Source: CAVONV01 sp963697355
GTDB taxonomy: Bacteria > Acidobacteriota > Vicinamibacteria > Marinacidobacterales > DATDRI01
Assembly (NCBI GenBank): GCA_963697355.1
Contig: CAVONV010000023.1
Location: 558,001 to 622,000 of the forward strand
Reading direction: 5' to 3'
Length of the DNA: 64,000 nucleotides
The notes below the pieces were generated by a model. It was not told the DNA's origin. It worked only from the letters and a program-made list of their open reading frames with translations, and did not search any database. A program made the translations under genes and the position numbers. Positions 45,628-55,836 of this stretch are shown here, one piece after another; position 1 is the first letter of the stretch; each line of letters opens with the position of its first letter.

Positions 45628-45701
45628 AGCTTCCTCCTCTGGACTTATGATGGCGGGGATTTTCTCTCAATGGCTGAGGAATTACCAATAGGAGGCCGAT
45701 G

Positions 45702-46262
45702 ATGTCCAAGAAGACGTTTACGGCTGTTGTTCTCGTGTCGGTGGGCCTGCTTCTGTACGCCATCGCACCGACGACGAGTGCTGTCGGCGCCCAAGAATTG
45801 ATGAGGGCGTTCGTGGTCAATCTGGAGACTCCTCATCCGGTCACGGGAAGCGTCTCTGTTTCGGGCACGATCCAGCACGCTAGTGTGGTGCGCGTCAACG
45901 ACGTGGTGGTTTCGACGGCGGGACGTCAGGAACCACCTCAGTGGGTTGAAGCGGGTACTGTTGATACGGCGGGCTTCACCTCTGTGGTCATGAGCCTGCA
46001 AGGTCAAATGAAGGGCAGCATTACTCAGAGCGGTTCCGTTGGGGCTATTCTCGTTCCCGAGGAAGAACCGATTCTTCAAGCTCTCACGGAAGGTGTGGTC
46101 CAGCTGCCCTTGGAAGTGATTGCGGAGGTCTCTCCGCTTTCTGAGTTCTTCAGTGAAAGTGGAGTCTCTCTGTCGATTGCGTTCCCGCGGTATCGGATTT
46201 TCTTTTACAACACGGCGGGGCAAAGCGTCTCGGCGAATTTGTATTTGTATCTTACAAACTAG
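45702..46262 (+). CDS. Exported protein of unknown function
   Basis: The protein has 186 residues from the second of two ATG codons; AGGAGG stands six bases before it. A signal peptide (about 1-33) ends at VGAQE. The rest is beta-strand-rich, with NLETPHPVTGSVSVSGTIQH, SVVMSLQGQMKGSITQSG and a C-terminal strand pair FYNTAGQSVSANLYLYLTN. No cysteines, lipobox or known domain are seen. It is divergent from the BNR protein and followed by the repeat-flanked intron remnant. No function is proposed. Confidence 0.7.
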   Translation: MSKKTFTAVVLVSVGLLLYAIAPTTSAVGAQELMRAFVVNLETPHPVTGSVSVSGTIQHASVVRVNDVVVSTAGRQEPPQWVEAGTVDTAGFTSVVMSLQGQMKGSITQSGSVGAILVPEEEPILQALTEGVVQLPLEVIAEVSPLSEFFSESGVSLSIAFPRYRIFFYNTAGQSVSANLYLYLTN

Positions 46263-46288
46263 GCTAGCTTGCAGCAGGCGATCTAGGG

Positions 46289-46330
46289 AGAATTCAAGAA
46301 ATCATGAATTCAAGAATTCATGAATTCAGG
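46289..46330. repeat. GAATTC-type repeat at the left edge of the intron remnant
   Basis: GAATTCAAGAAATCAT and GAATTCAAGAATTCATGAA follow in an eight-base rhythm, ending two bases before the inferred intron start. The inverted counterpart is at 47180-47219. Confidence 0.65.
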
Positions 46331-46331
46331 G

Positions 46332-47104
46332 GTGACCTGGCAATGGTCGCCTGTCGAGAGGGAATCCACGGAAGACGGACAAGCCCTCCTGAGTAAGGCC
46401 CAGTCAGCCGCTCAGTAGTGTAACAACTGAAAGCGAAAGCTGGAAGGAGGACAAGCGAGAACAGCGAGGTGAAGGGTGAAGCCCTGAATCTGAGACGAAG
46501 CCCCGAGAACTTGTGAAGATTGGGAAGGTGCCAATCCTCTCTTGATGGGCGCAGGCCAAGCGGTGAGTGCGATAAAGACGAGCACGAAACCGACACCCCG
46601 GGGTCTAAGACGGCATCGAGCTGTACAACGACAGGTGAGTAACCAGGCGAGCGACGAACCAAGAGCTCTTGGGTCAACACCTACAGAACGCACCCGAGTA
46701 CTTCGCCCAATGTAAAAAGAGGGCGTAGGAGGGCGACGTCGCGAGTGATGGGGGCCGGAGAGCTGCAACGGCCTAGCGAAGAAGCGGCTAATCACCGCTG
46801 AGCGAAGGCCCCCACGGTAAGTCGAACGTGAAAGGGGAAACACGGACGCTATGCAAGGAGCGAGAAACGAGTGTCAACAGACCTGAAGCGGATAAGCGAA
46901 AAGGCCCGCAAGGAACCGGGTTTGGTCTTCACCAGCCTGTACCATCACATCACGGATGTGGGAAAGCCGCGTGTCCGGTTCTGAGAGGGGCAGGAGATTC
47001 AACTGTGATATGGTCGAGATATTGTGGCACCGCCGCGAAAGCAGGCGGCAAACAGAGAAAACAAACTTCGACCTGCAGTCATGGGAGGCTCCTGCCTACT
47101 CGAA
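46332..47104 (+). mobile_element. Degenerate bacterial group II intron, most of its RT gene deleted
   Basis: The stretch opens with GTGACC, close to the GUGYG start of group II introns, followed by GC-rich structured DNA with GTCGAGAGGGAATCCACG and GAAAGCGAAAGCTGG as expected for domain I. At 46871 the first 30 codons of an intron reverse transcriptase appear. Almost at once follows domain V-like sequence, CGGATGTGGGAAAGCCG then CGTGTCCGGTTCTGA (about 46954-46984), whose 5' strand with the catalytic AGC triad is lost. GGCAGGAG (46989) and CTCCTGCC (47089) can close a domain VI-like stem. The end CCTACTCGA lies at about 47102. The element should be unable to splice or move by itself. Confidence 0.75.
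46871..46984 (+). pseudogene. N-terminal remnant of group II intron reverse transcriptase/maturase
   Basis: From the GTG at 46871 the 37-codon frame reads DLKRISEKARKEPGLVFTSL then YHHITD, the usual N-terminal start of LtrA-like intron proteins, before running into domain V sequence (GKPRVRF) and a stop. All reverse transcriptase motifs and the maturase and endonuclease domains are absent. A single deletion of roughly 1.2-1.7 kb, judged from family size, explains this. Confidence 0.75.
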
Positions 47105-47179
47105 AATAAATCCCAGAGAAGAGCAAAACGGCAGAGTTCCTCAACCAATGGTGTCAAATTCCGAAGGTTTCTTTAACTT

Positions 47180-47219
47180 GGATTCCTGAATTCGTGAATT
47201 CTTGAGTTCCTGAATTCCG
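47180..47219. repeat. GAATTC-type repeat right of the intron remnant
   Basis: GATTCCTGAATTCGTGAATT and CTTGAGTTCCTGAATTCC run in the opposite orientation to the copy at 46289. The two could pair across the whole intron remnant. Confidence 0.65.
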
Positions 47220-47267
47220 ACTGCCTACTGACCACCGACCTCTGCCCACTCTTGTGGAGAAGTCGAT

Positions 47268-48986
<1,719 letters not shown>

Positions 48987-49008
48987 GGCGCGAAACATCA
49001 TAGCATAG

Positions 49009-49069
49009 GTGGGGAGAGTCCCCACTTATCCTATTGACTTAAATAGGATTACAGTGGGGACTGTCCCCA
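49009..49069. repeat. Paired GGGGACAGTCC-type palindromes (REP-like)
   Basis: GTGGGGAGAGTCCCCAC (49009-49025) and GTGGGGACTGTCCCCA (49054-49069) are each palindromic and flank ATCCTATT/AATAGGAT inverted eight-mers. The element fills the gap between the divergent glnS and flavoprotein genes. Confidence 0.75.
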
Positions 49070-49082
49070 AAAGGGTGCCGAG

Positions 49083-50210
49083 ATGAAGTCTTACGACGCT
49101 ATCATCGTTGGTGGTGGGCCGGCAGGTTCGACCTCGGCCTGGCAGTTGGGCCGCATGGGTTGGAAGTCGCTCGTCGTCGACAAAGCTCGCTTTCCCCGCG
49201 TGAAGCTCTGTGCGGGATGGATCACGCCACCGGTCTTGACGGCCCTCGAGATCGATCCAGATGAATATCGTCGCCAACACACGTTGGAAGATTTTCGCGG
49301 CTTCAACATCTGGCGTTTGAATGGTCGTGAGACACGCGCGGACTACGGAAGGACCATCAGTTATGGCATCGTACGAAGCGAGTTCGACGACTATCTCTTG
49401 AGTCGTTCGGAGGCCGAGATTGTTCAAGGTGTCGACGTTCGGTCCATACGCCGGGAAAATGAGCGAGTGGTTGTCAACGAGGAATGGTCTGCCCCGCTCT
49501 TGATCGGTGCGGGAGGACACCATTGCCCGGTAGCTCGACATCTTGGAGTTGTCCTTCGGAACGAAAAGAACTTATCCACCCTCGAGCTCGAGGTCGAGCT
49601 GGCACCTTCCCAAATGGGTGCCTACGGCGTCGATCCCTCCTGCCCGGAGATTGCCTTCTTCGATGATATTCGCGGGTACGGCTGGTGCTTCCGAAAAGGA
49701 CGCTTCCTGAATATGGGGGTCGGACGCACCCAGCCGAAGCACCTGCGCAAGTATCTTGGAGGCTTTCTCGAGAAGCTGCTGATGAAGGGCAAGATCCCTC
49801 CACTAGGACGAGACTTTGCTGAGTCGGGTTTTCGAGGACACGCCTACAAACTCCACCACGTGACGCCGCGGCCGTTTTTCGATGACCGTGTGCTGCTCGT
49901 GGGCGACGCGGCAGGTTTGAGCTACAACTTCAGTGGCGAAGGCATCCGTCCGGCCGTGGAGTCGGCGTTATTTGCCGCGCAAGTTCTTCGAGAGGCGAAC
50001 GGCAATTTTGCCCGAGAGTCTCTCGCTCCTTATCGCGACTTGCTTTGGAATGCCTATGGGAAGCCGGTAACGGGATGGCGGTTCCATGCGATGGAAGCAT
50101 TGCCGCCCCAGTGGTTCGGGGTCGTGGGGCGCGTTCTACTCGGTGTTCCTCGTTTGGCTCGGGACGTCATCGTGGACAAGTTCTTTCTCCACGGTGAGCC
50201 CGGCCGCTAA
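49083..50210 (+). CDS. FAD-dependent oxidoreductase, geranylgeranyl reductase family
   Basis: The protein has 375 residues. The N-terminal dinucleotide fold reads YDAIIVGGGPAGSTSAWQLG, followed by KLCAGWITPPVL near the position where the family keeps a PxxK/CGG-type motif. The second FAD motif is RVLLVGDAAGLSYNFSGEGI. The C-terminal region is helical without a membrane anchor. Enzymes of this group reduce isoprenoid chains or halogenate or hydroxylate small molecules; the substrate here is unknown. The ATG comes 13 bases after a REP-like element, which leaves little room for a promoter. The stop overlaps the converging M24 gene. Confidence 0.82.
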   Translation: MKSYDAIIVGGGPAGSTSAWQLGRMGWKSLVVDKARFPRVKLCAGWITPPVLTALEIDPDEYRRQHTLEDFRGFNIWRLNGRETRADYGRTISYGIVRSEFDDYLLSRSEAEIVQGVDVRSIRRENERVVVNEEWSAPLLIGAGGHHCPVARHLGVVLRNEKNLSTLELEVELAPSQMGAYGVDPSCPEIAFFDDIRGYGWCFRKGRFLNMGVGRTQPKHLRKYLGGFLEKLLMKGKIPPLGRDFAESGFRGHAYKLHHVTPRPFFDDRVLLVGDAAGLSYNFSGEGIRPAVESALFAAQVLREANGNFARESLAPYRDLLWNAYGKPVTGWRFHAMEALPPQWFGVVGRVLLGVPRLARDVIVDKFFLHGEPGR

Positions 50211-50998
50211 CCGAACGTCAGCTCCTCCAGGTTTTCCGGTGCCTCCGTCAAACACACGGGACCTTCTTCGGTAATCAGCACGGTGTCCGAGTGGCGAAAG
50301 CCCCCTACTCCCGGAATATAAATGCCGGGTTCGATACTGATGAGCATGCCGGGTGCCAACTCCCGGTCGTCACCTAGGGCGACGAACGGCGCTTCGTGAC
50401 CCGTGATACCGAATCCGTGACCCGTGCGGTGAAGGATGTTGTCGGCGTAGCCGGCGTCCGAGATGACCTTCCTTACTTTGGCATCGATATCGCTCAACAC
50501 GGCCCCCGGTTTGGACATCTCGTAGGCGGTGGCGCGTGCTTCCATCATGACCACGAAAGGCTTCTTCGTGTGCTCGGGCACGTTTCCCAAGAAAAACGTC
50601 CTCTCGAGCTCTACACCGTAGCCGTCAACCTGCCCGGCGATAATGGAAACGTGAGGACCTCCCTCTTCCATGAGTGTGAGGGGTTTCGGAACTTGATGGG
50701 GATCGTGGGATATAGAAGGAGGCCAGACGCCGGCAATGAATTTTGTGACCATCGTATTAGCTTCAGGGATATCTTGGAAGATCTTGCCCATCATGACCTT
50801 GGTGACTTCGGTGTAAATGGAGATCTCGGGCACGCCCGGTTTGCAGACTTCGAGAAGTTTCTGGTGCCCCATGTTCAAAACGCCGCAGGCGTGCACGTTC
50901 CGTCCGATTTCATACTCGCTTTTGATCAGTCGAACGTCGTCGACGAGGTCCGCAATGATGCACTCGCCCGGCGTTTCGGAGGCGATACCCACGGGCAT
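50207..50998 (-). CDS. M24 peptidase-fold protein lacking its N-terminal domain
   Basis: The protein has 263 residues. The pita-bread fold is recognisable: ADLVDDVRLIKSEYEIGRN, HRTGHGFGITGHEAPFV with the metal/catalytic His, MLISIEPGIYIPGVGGFRHS with one Glu ligand. Two canonical Asp positions appear changed: the DxG-9-D block reads IAGQVDGYGVELERT, and the last acidic ligand reads RHSDTV instead of R-x-E-D. Metal binding is therefore uncertain. Full-length relatives (Xaa-Pro dipeptidase, creatinase) have about 130 more N-terminal residues. In-frame codons upstream (LPWNVYSSLIDDDAKVGIE) look like part of that domain but have no start and overlap the next gene. Confidence 0.72.
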   Translation of the reverse strand: MPVGIASETPGECIIADLVDDVRLIKSEYEIGRNVHACGVLNMGHQKLLEVCKPGVPEISIYTEVTKVMMGKIFQDIPEANTMVTKFIAGVWPPSISHDPHQVPKPLTLMEEGGPHVSIIAGQVDGYGVELERTFFLGNVPEHTKKPFVVMMEARATAYEMSKPGAVLSDIDAKVRKVISDAGYADNILHRTGHGFGITGHEAPFVALGDDRELAPGMLISIEPGIYIPGVGGFRHSDTVLITEEGPVCLTEAPENLEELTFG

Positions 50999-52574
50999 GG
51001 TGGACTCGATACCGACTTTGGCGTCGTCGTCTATCAGTGAAGAGTAGACGTTCCACGGCAGATACCGAAGCGGCTGGAAAGGTGAAGCGACCGTCGGCAG
51101 GGAGCTGGGTTTCCCTCAATGCAACGACATCGGGCTGGGTCTCGATGACTTCAGCTTCCGGATCAGCGACAAGGGTATACACTCGGCCGGAGTCGATCTG
51201 CGTCCCGGTCACGTTGAGCTCCACCTTGACGTCTCGCCTTCGATGCGTATTGATGACATGAAAATAGAATCGATCACCCGTCCGGCTCGCGGTGACGTCC
51301 AGGTCACCCGGAGTCTCGACGACTTTGACGGCCTTCTCACCCGTATGATGACGGTAGAGGCTCATCACCAAGGCCACGGGCATCATGAAGGATTTGCCGC
51401 CCGGTACGGGGATCATCACGGCGTTGACCTGCCAGCGGGTACCACAGAAGTCCGCGGCCGTGGCGATCTTCAGCCTGTCGCCGTGTCGTTCATTGACATG
51501 GAGCATGCGGGCGTTGGCGACACCCGCGGCCCAGGTCGAGAGAACGTCGCAGCGATTGCGCCCGGGCAAGGCAAAGTGGCATTCCGTCATGGCAAGGGGG
51601 ATCGGGAAATCCTCCACTTCTTCCCTCACGGCGCGGATGGCGTCATCGTGCACTTTCTGGGCATTCATGAGCCGTTCCCATGTCCAAGCGGGATCGTTCC
51701 GGTAATCAATACCCTTGAGAGGCGAGTTGGGAAGGTCCCTGTCGGGATTAAACATGTGGTGGAAAGCGATGTAGTCGATGTGCTCACCGGCGAGCTCGGT
51801 CATTCGACGTGCCCACACCTTGTCACCCCAACCGACGAGTTTGATGCGAGGGTCCGCTGCGCGCATGGCCTTGGCGAAATGCACCGTGTGCTTTGCCGCC
51901 GTTTCGCAGTCGAACAGTCGGTTCCTGGAATCCATGGAAGTCTCGTTTCCGATTTGCCAAAGGAGGATGTCGTAGGGCTCGTTGACACCGTGGGCTTTTC
52001 GTTCCTTGCTGTCGGGATCATTGCAATAGCGAACCCAATCGGCAGCCTCTTTGGCATCCGCCGAGCGGATATCGCCCTTGGGTGTCTTCTGCCAATAAGG
52101 GCGGCCGTCCGAGAGGAGGTTGACACACATGAGCGGGTCGGCGCCGGTCTGTCGACAGAAATCGACGAATTCGTGGGTGCCCACTTGGTTCGTGTCGATG
52201 CCTCCCCAGCACATGTTCAGCATCGGCTTCCGTTGGTCTCGTGGGCCGACGGCCTCTCTCCACCTATAGTAGGAAATGAAAGCTCCACCCCAGCGCATGA
52301 GTGGAGGTGCGAGCTTCTTAGTGATATCAATGACGTCTTCGCGCCAACGATCGTGGGCGAAGTCCCAAGCCGCAGCGACCGAGCCGTCGGTGGTTCCCAG
52401 AGGCTCCATGAACTGCATATAAAGATAAGGAGAAAGATGGTGCTGGGGCGATGGGTCGATCCTCAACGGGGAAGGGGTCGCTTCGACATGCCCCGAGCTC
52501 GTAACGATGCTCGAAGCTGTGCCGAATCCCATGGCTTTCAAAAAATCCCGTCGTGTGCTTGCGAACGTGCTCAT
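50910..52574 (-). CDS. Tat-exported GH51/alpha-L-arabinofuranosidase-like glycosidase with overrun C-terminus
   Basis: The start at 52574 gives a twin-arginine signal (STRRDFLKAMGFG). The mature part resembles GH51-like (beta/alpha)8 enzymes: SPYLYMQFMEPLGTTDGSVA, PLMRWGGAFISYYRW, ILLWQIGNETSMD with the likely acid/base Glu in NE, and MTECHF with a candidate nucleophile Glu. A C-terminal jelly-roll ends normally near FTFPAASVSAVE at about 51045. Then the frame runs on for about 45 residues of Arg-rich, meaningless sequence into the M24 gene, whose true frame is offset by one. A deletion joining the two genes explains this. Expected action is release of arabinose-type side chains in the periplasm. 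Confidence 0.78.
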   Translation of the reverse strand: MSTFASTRRDFLKAMGFGTASSIVTSSGHVEATPSPLRIDPSPQHHLSPYLYMQFMEPLGTTDGSVAAAWDFAHDRWREDVIDITKKLAPPLMRWGGAFISYYRWREAVGPRDQRKPMLNMCWGGIDTNQVGTHEFVDFCRQTGADPLMCVNLLSDGRPYWQKTPKGDIRSADAKEAADWVRYCNDPDSKERKAHGVNEPYDILLWQIGNETSMDSRNRLFDCETAAKHTVHFAKAMRAADPRIKLVGWGDKVWARRMTELAGEHIDYIAFHHMFNPDRDLPNSPLKGIDYRNDPAWTWERLMNAQKVHDDAIRAVREEVEDFPIPLAMTECHFALPGRNRCDVLSTWAAGVANARMLHVNERHGDRLKIATAADFCGTRWQVNAVMIPVPGGKSFMMPVALVMSLYRHHTGEKAVKVVETPGDLDVTASRTGDRFYFHVINTHRRRDVKVELNVTGTQIDSGRVYTLVADPEAEVIETQPDVVALRETQLPADGRFTFPAASVSAVERLLFTDRRRRQSRYRVHHARGYRLRNAGRVHHCGPRRRRSTDQKRV

Positions 52575-53200
52575 CCTCTCGAGCCCCCTTTCAAAGGATT
52601 GGAAGAAAAGGAGATACAGGTAGGTCGCAGGAGCTTTGGCATTTTGTTGGGACCCTCTCGTGCTGTGGTCCTGGTCGGCCAAGCCGAGGCGGCACAAGTA
52701 TATCGCGAGGCAAGCCCGTAGTAACTGTGCAAACCTCCGGTGTGGGGTTAGTGTGGAGGGCAAAGATTTCGTGGGGCGCGGTTTGAACGGGGAAGCCTCT
52801 TTGCTGAAATGTGACTGCTGGGAACCAAGGTGGCTCTGATTTCGAGCAATCGGGCGGAAAGGCGGCGGAAGGTTCATTATCGAGGCGGGGAAGCTGATGG
52901 CGGCACTGAGCTCTATGGGAGGTTGCACTCGAAGCTGAAATGAGGAACGTGGTGTTTCCTTTGACTCGAGCGGCTGCAAGTCTAAGACTCAATCAAGCGT
53001 TGGACACCGGGCGAGAAAAGGCGAGATAACCAAGTTTTGGAAGCGGGAGCAGCTTAGCGTCGATCCAATGACGCGTGTGCCGAGCGCGCTGGGGGAGAGC
53101 TCCGACCGGCATCGCGAGCTTCTTTCTTTGGAACTCAGACACGGGCAAACATGACAAGCCTGGTGTTCGTAGGGGCCCATGATACCGAATCTGAATACTC
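52575..53200. other. 626-base gap with no recognised gene
   Basis: The gap lies between two minus-strand genes for Tat-exported proteins. Open frames here are short and show no family-like sequence in any frame. AGGAG-like sequence at about 52605 and AAGGGGGC at about 52583 are close to the glycosidase start on the minus strand. No hairpin, repeat family or tRNA was seen. It may be decayed coding DNA, but nothing can be named. Confidence 0.45.
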
Positions 53201-54184
53201 TTAGGTGTAGGTCACTAGTGTGCCCATGTGGGCGACCACGGCTTTCGCCTGCCCATCCACATTGTATCCACCCTCCAGCATCGAGACGATCCGACCGTCG
53301 CAGTGCGTGTTGGCGACGTCCATAGCCATCTCGGTCATCCGCGTGAAGGCGTCATCCGCCACCTCGAAACAGCCGAGAGGATCCTCCTTCCGGCTATCGA
53401 AGCCCGCTGATATCAAGACGAAATCGGGCTCGAACTTGTTCACTGCCGGGAGGAGTTTTCTGTCCCATGATGTGAGTATGTCCTTGTCTTTGGCGCCGCA
53501 GTCGAGATGCACGTTGATATTGAAGCCATGGCCCTCGCCGGAACCGGTCAACGAAGGATCCCCAGTGCCGGGATAGGCCTGCCAGTCGTGCGTCGAAAAA
53601 AATAAGACGGTGGGATCCTCATAGAAGGCATTTTGCGTGCCGTTGCCGTGGTGGTAGTCCCAGTCGATGATGAGGATTTTTTCGAAACCATGAGCCTTCT
53701 GTGCATATTTCGCGGCGATCGCGGCATTGCTGTAGAAGCAGAATCCTTCTTCCCGTCCCGTGTTGTTCGCATGGTGTCCCGGCGGTCGAATGGCGCAGAA
53801 GGCGTTTTGGACTTGTCTTTTTGCCACGGCATCCACCGCTCCTAGTGCGCCTGCCACTGCAAGTTCCGCAACGGGTCCGGTTATGGCTATCTGGCGAACG
53901 GAAGCGACATGTTCTTCAGTGTGGTGGTGTTGGATTTGGGGAAGAGGCTCCGAGAAGAGCTCGATTTTTGCTATCTCTTGGTCCAATCCGTTAGCGGCCA
54001 AGGCTTCGTTGATCTTGACGAGTCTCTCTGGCGATTCGGGATGTGGCTGACCTCGCCTAGGTCCGAGCTCGTGCTTCAAGTACCTGTCGTCACAAACGTA
54101 GCCGGTGCGGCTCTTCCCGGTGGCGATGATGCGAGGCGTCAGCCCCACGGCCAACGTGCTCCAAAGGAATTCTCTTCTCTTCAT
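53201..54184 (-). CDS. Tat-exported histone deacetylase-fold (HDAC/AcuC-like) protein
   Basis: The protein has 327 residues. The first residues MKRREFLWSTLAVGL carry the RRxFL twin-arginine motif. The arginase/deacetylase fold follows: HPESPERL, FCAIRPPGHHANNTG with the catalytic His pair, ILIIDWDYHHGNGTQ with zinc-binding Asp and His, LISAGFDSRKEDPLG with the second zinc Asp, and MLEGGYN near the end. All ligands seem present. Family members remove acetyl or other acyl groups from lysines, polyamines or acetoin-related targets, and most are cytoplasmic. Export suggests a periplasmic small-molecule or cell-surface amide substrate. Confidence 0.88.
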   Translation of the reverse strand: MKRREFLWSTLAVGLTPRIIATGKSRTGYVCDDRYLKHELGPRRGQPHPESPERLVKINEALAANGLDQEIAKIELFSEPLPQIQHHHTEEHVASVRQIAITGPVAELAVAGALGAVDAVAKRQVQNAFCAIRPPGHHANNTGREEGFCFYSNAAIAAKYAQKAHGFEKILIIDWDYHHGNGTQNAFYEDPTVLFFSTHDWQAYPGTGDPSLTGSGEGHGFNINVHLDCGAKDKDILTSWDRKLLPAVNKFEPDFVLISAGFDSRKEDPLGCFEVADDAFTRMTEMAMDVANTHCDGRIVSMLEGGYNVDGQAKAVVAHMGTLVTYT

Positions 54185-54332
54185 TTGTCCCCCGTTGACG
54201 TTTGAGGTTTACCTCGCCGTAGCCACTCTGGTGGCGAAGGCGGGCGTTGACGTACAATGGCTGCGCCATAGGTGGCGGACGAAGAACCATTAGAGCGGTT
54301 TTTCCGCTCCCATTCAAACACCGAGGTGCATG

Positions 54333-55826
54333 ATGTCCAAGGGCCCCGTCCGTGTGAGGATTGCGCCCTCGCCCACCGGTGACCCCCATGTGGGGACCGC
54401 GTATCAGGCGCTATTCAACTACGCTTTCGCCAAGTCACAAGGCGGCCAATTCGTGCTGCGTATCGAGGATACCGACCAAACTCGTTCGACCAAGGAATCT
54501 GAAGCCGCCATTCTGGAGAGCCTTCATTGGGTCGGTCTCCAGTGGGACGAAGGCCCCGATGTGGGTGGTCCTTACGGTCCCTATCGGCAGAGCGAGCGGC
54601 TCGATATCTATAGGACTTACGTCGATCAACTCATCGAGTCGGGTCACGCCTACCGTAGTTTCACATCCAAGAGCGAGCTCAACGAGAAGCGTGCCGCTGA
54701 CCGCGGGAAAGGGCAATTCGTTGGTTACGACAAGGAATTCAGAAATATGCCGCCCGAGGAGTCGAAGCGTCGCGCTGACGCCGGAGAAGCCTACGCGGTT
54801 CGGATGAAGGTTCCCTTAGAGGGGGATTGTGTCTGGCACGATTTGCTCCGTGGGGAGATCAAAAAAGACTGGGAGTCGGTCGACGATCAAATCATTCTCA
54901 AATCAGATGGCTTCCCCACGTATCATCTCGCCGTTGTTGTGGATGACCACCTCATGGGCATCACCCACATCATCCGCGGCGAGGAGTGGATCAGTTCCGT
55001 ACCCAAGCACATCAAGCTCTACGAGTACTTCGGATGGGAACCGCCGGTCTTTTGCCACTTGCCGCTTCTCAGGAACAACGACAAGAACAAATCCAAGCTC
55101 TCAAAGCGTAAGAATCCCACCTCTATCAACTACTACCGCCGCGCCGGCTACCTGCCCGAGGCGCTCGTCAATTTCATGGGCTTGATGGGTTGGTATCCGC
55201 CGGATGGGGAAGAGAAGTTCACGCTCCAGAAAATGGTCGAGCGTTTCGGTTTGGAGAGTATCTCGTTGGGTGGTCCGGTGTTCGATATCGAGAAACTCCG
55301 CTGGCTGAACGCACGCTATATCCGCGAAGACTATGACCCGTCCGCACTCCGTAAGACGATGGAGCGCTGGGCGCTCGGACCCGACACCATCGAGCGGATT
55401 CTTCCCCTTGCCCAACCTCGCATGGAAACGCTGGCCGACTGGGCCTACTTGACCGCCTTCTTCTTTGCCGATGCCGTTCACTTCAAAACGGAAGACCTGG
55501 CGATGAAAGGTAAGACGGAAGATGAACTGAAGGACATCCTTCAAGTGGCATCATGGCGTCTAGAGCGAATAAGAGACTTCAAGGCCGACGCCATCGAAGC
55601 CGATCTGCGTGAGCTTGCGGAGACGACTGACATCAAGCTCCGCGACTTTCTTTTGCCCTTCTATGTTGCGATAAGCGGCGAGAAGGCATCGACCCCGCTC
55701 TTTCAGTCGATGGAGATTCTCGGCTCCGACATGGTCCGTATGCGAATCCGTCGTGCCATCGAAACGCTGGGCGGTATCTCCTCGAAGAAGATGAAAGTCC
55801 TGGAGAAGGAATTCGCGATTCACTAG
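54333..55826 (+). CDS. gltX: Glutamyl-tRNA synthetase
   Basis: The protein has 497 residues from the second of two ATG codons, seven bases after GAGG. Class I signatures are VRIAPSPTGDPHVGTAYQAL (HVGT in place of HIGH) and KSKLSKRKNPTS for KMSKS. LRIEDTDQTRS and the GluRS-specific HIIRGEEWISSVPKH are present. The C-terminal helical anticodon-binding domain starts near residue 330. The enzyme charges tRNA-Glu. It is the first gene of a three-gene operon with a phosphomutase and a PfkB kinase (gaps of 10 and 18 bases). Confidence 0.95.
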   Translation: MSKGPVRVRIAPSPTGDPHVGTAYQALFNYAFAKSQGGQFVLRIEDTDQTRSTKESEAAILESLHWVGLQWDEGPDVGGPYGPYRQSERLDIYRTYVDQLIESGHAYRSFTSKSELNEKRAADRGKGQFVGYDKEFRNMPPEESKRRADAGEAYAVRMKVPLEGDCVWHDLLRGEIKKDWESVDDQIILKSDGFPTYHLAVVVDDHLMGITHIIRGEEWISSVPKHIKLYEYFGWEPPVFCHLPLLRNNDKNKSKLSKRKNPTSINYYRRAGYLPEALVNFMGLMGWYPPDGEEKFTLQKMVERFGLESISLGGPVFDIEKLRWLNARYIREDYDPSALRKTMERWALGPDTIERILPLAQPRMETLADWAYLTAFFFADAVHFKTEDLAMKGKTEDELKDILQVASWRLERIRDFKADAIEADLRELAETTDIKLRDFLLPFYVAISGEKASTPLFQSMEILGSDMVRMRIRRAIETLGGISSKKMKVLEKEFAIH

Positions 55827-55836
55827 AGAGTCGAGG

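Noticed and set aside
46412..46843. 143-residue minus-strand frame rich in Arg and Ser
   Set aside because: It lies antisense to the structured domain I part of the intron remnant. Such antisense frames are often mistaken for genes; there is no start signal or domain.
51243..52721. 492-residue plus-strand frame opposite the arabinofuranosidase
   Set aside because: The minus strand has a Tat signal and GH51-like catalytic motifs. The plus frame has no recognisable domain.
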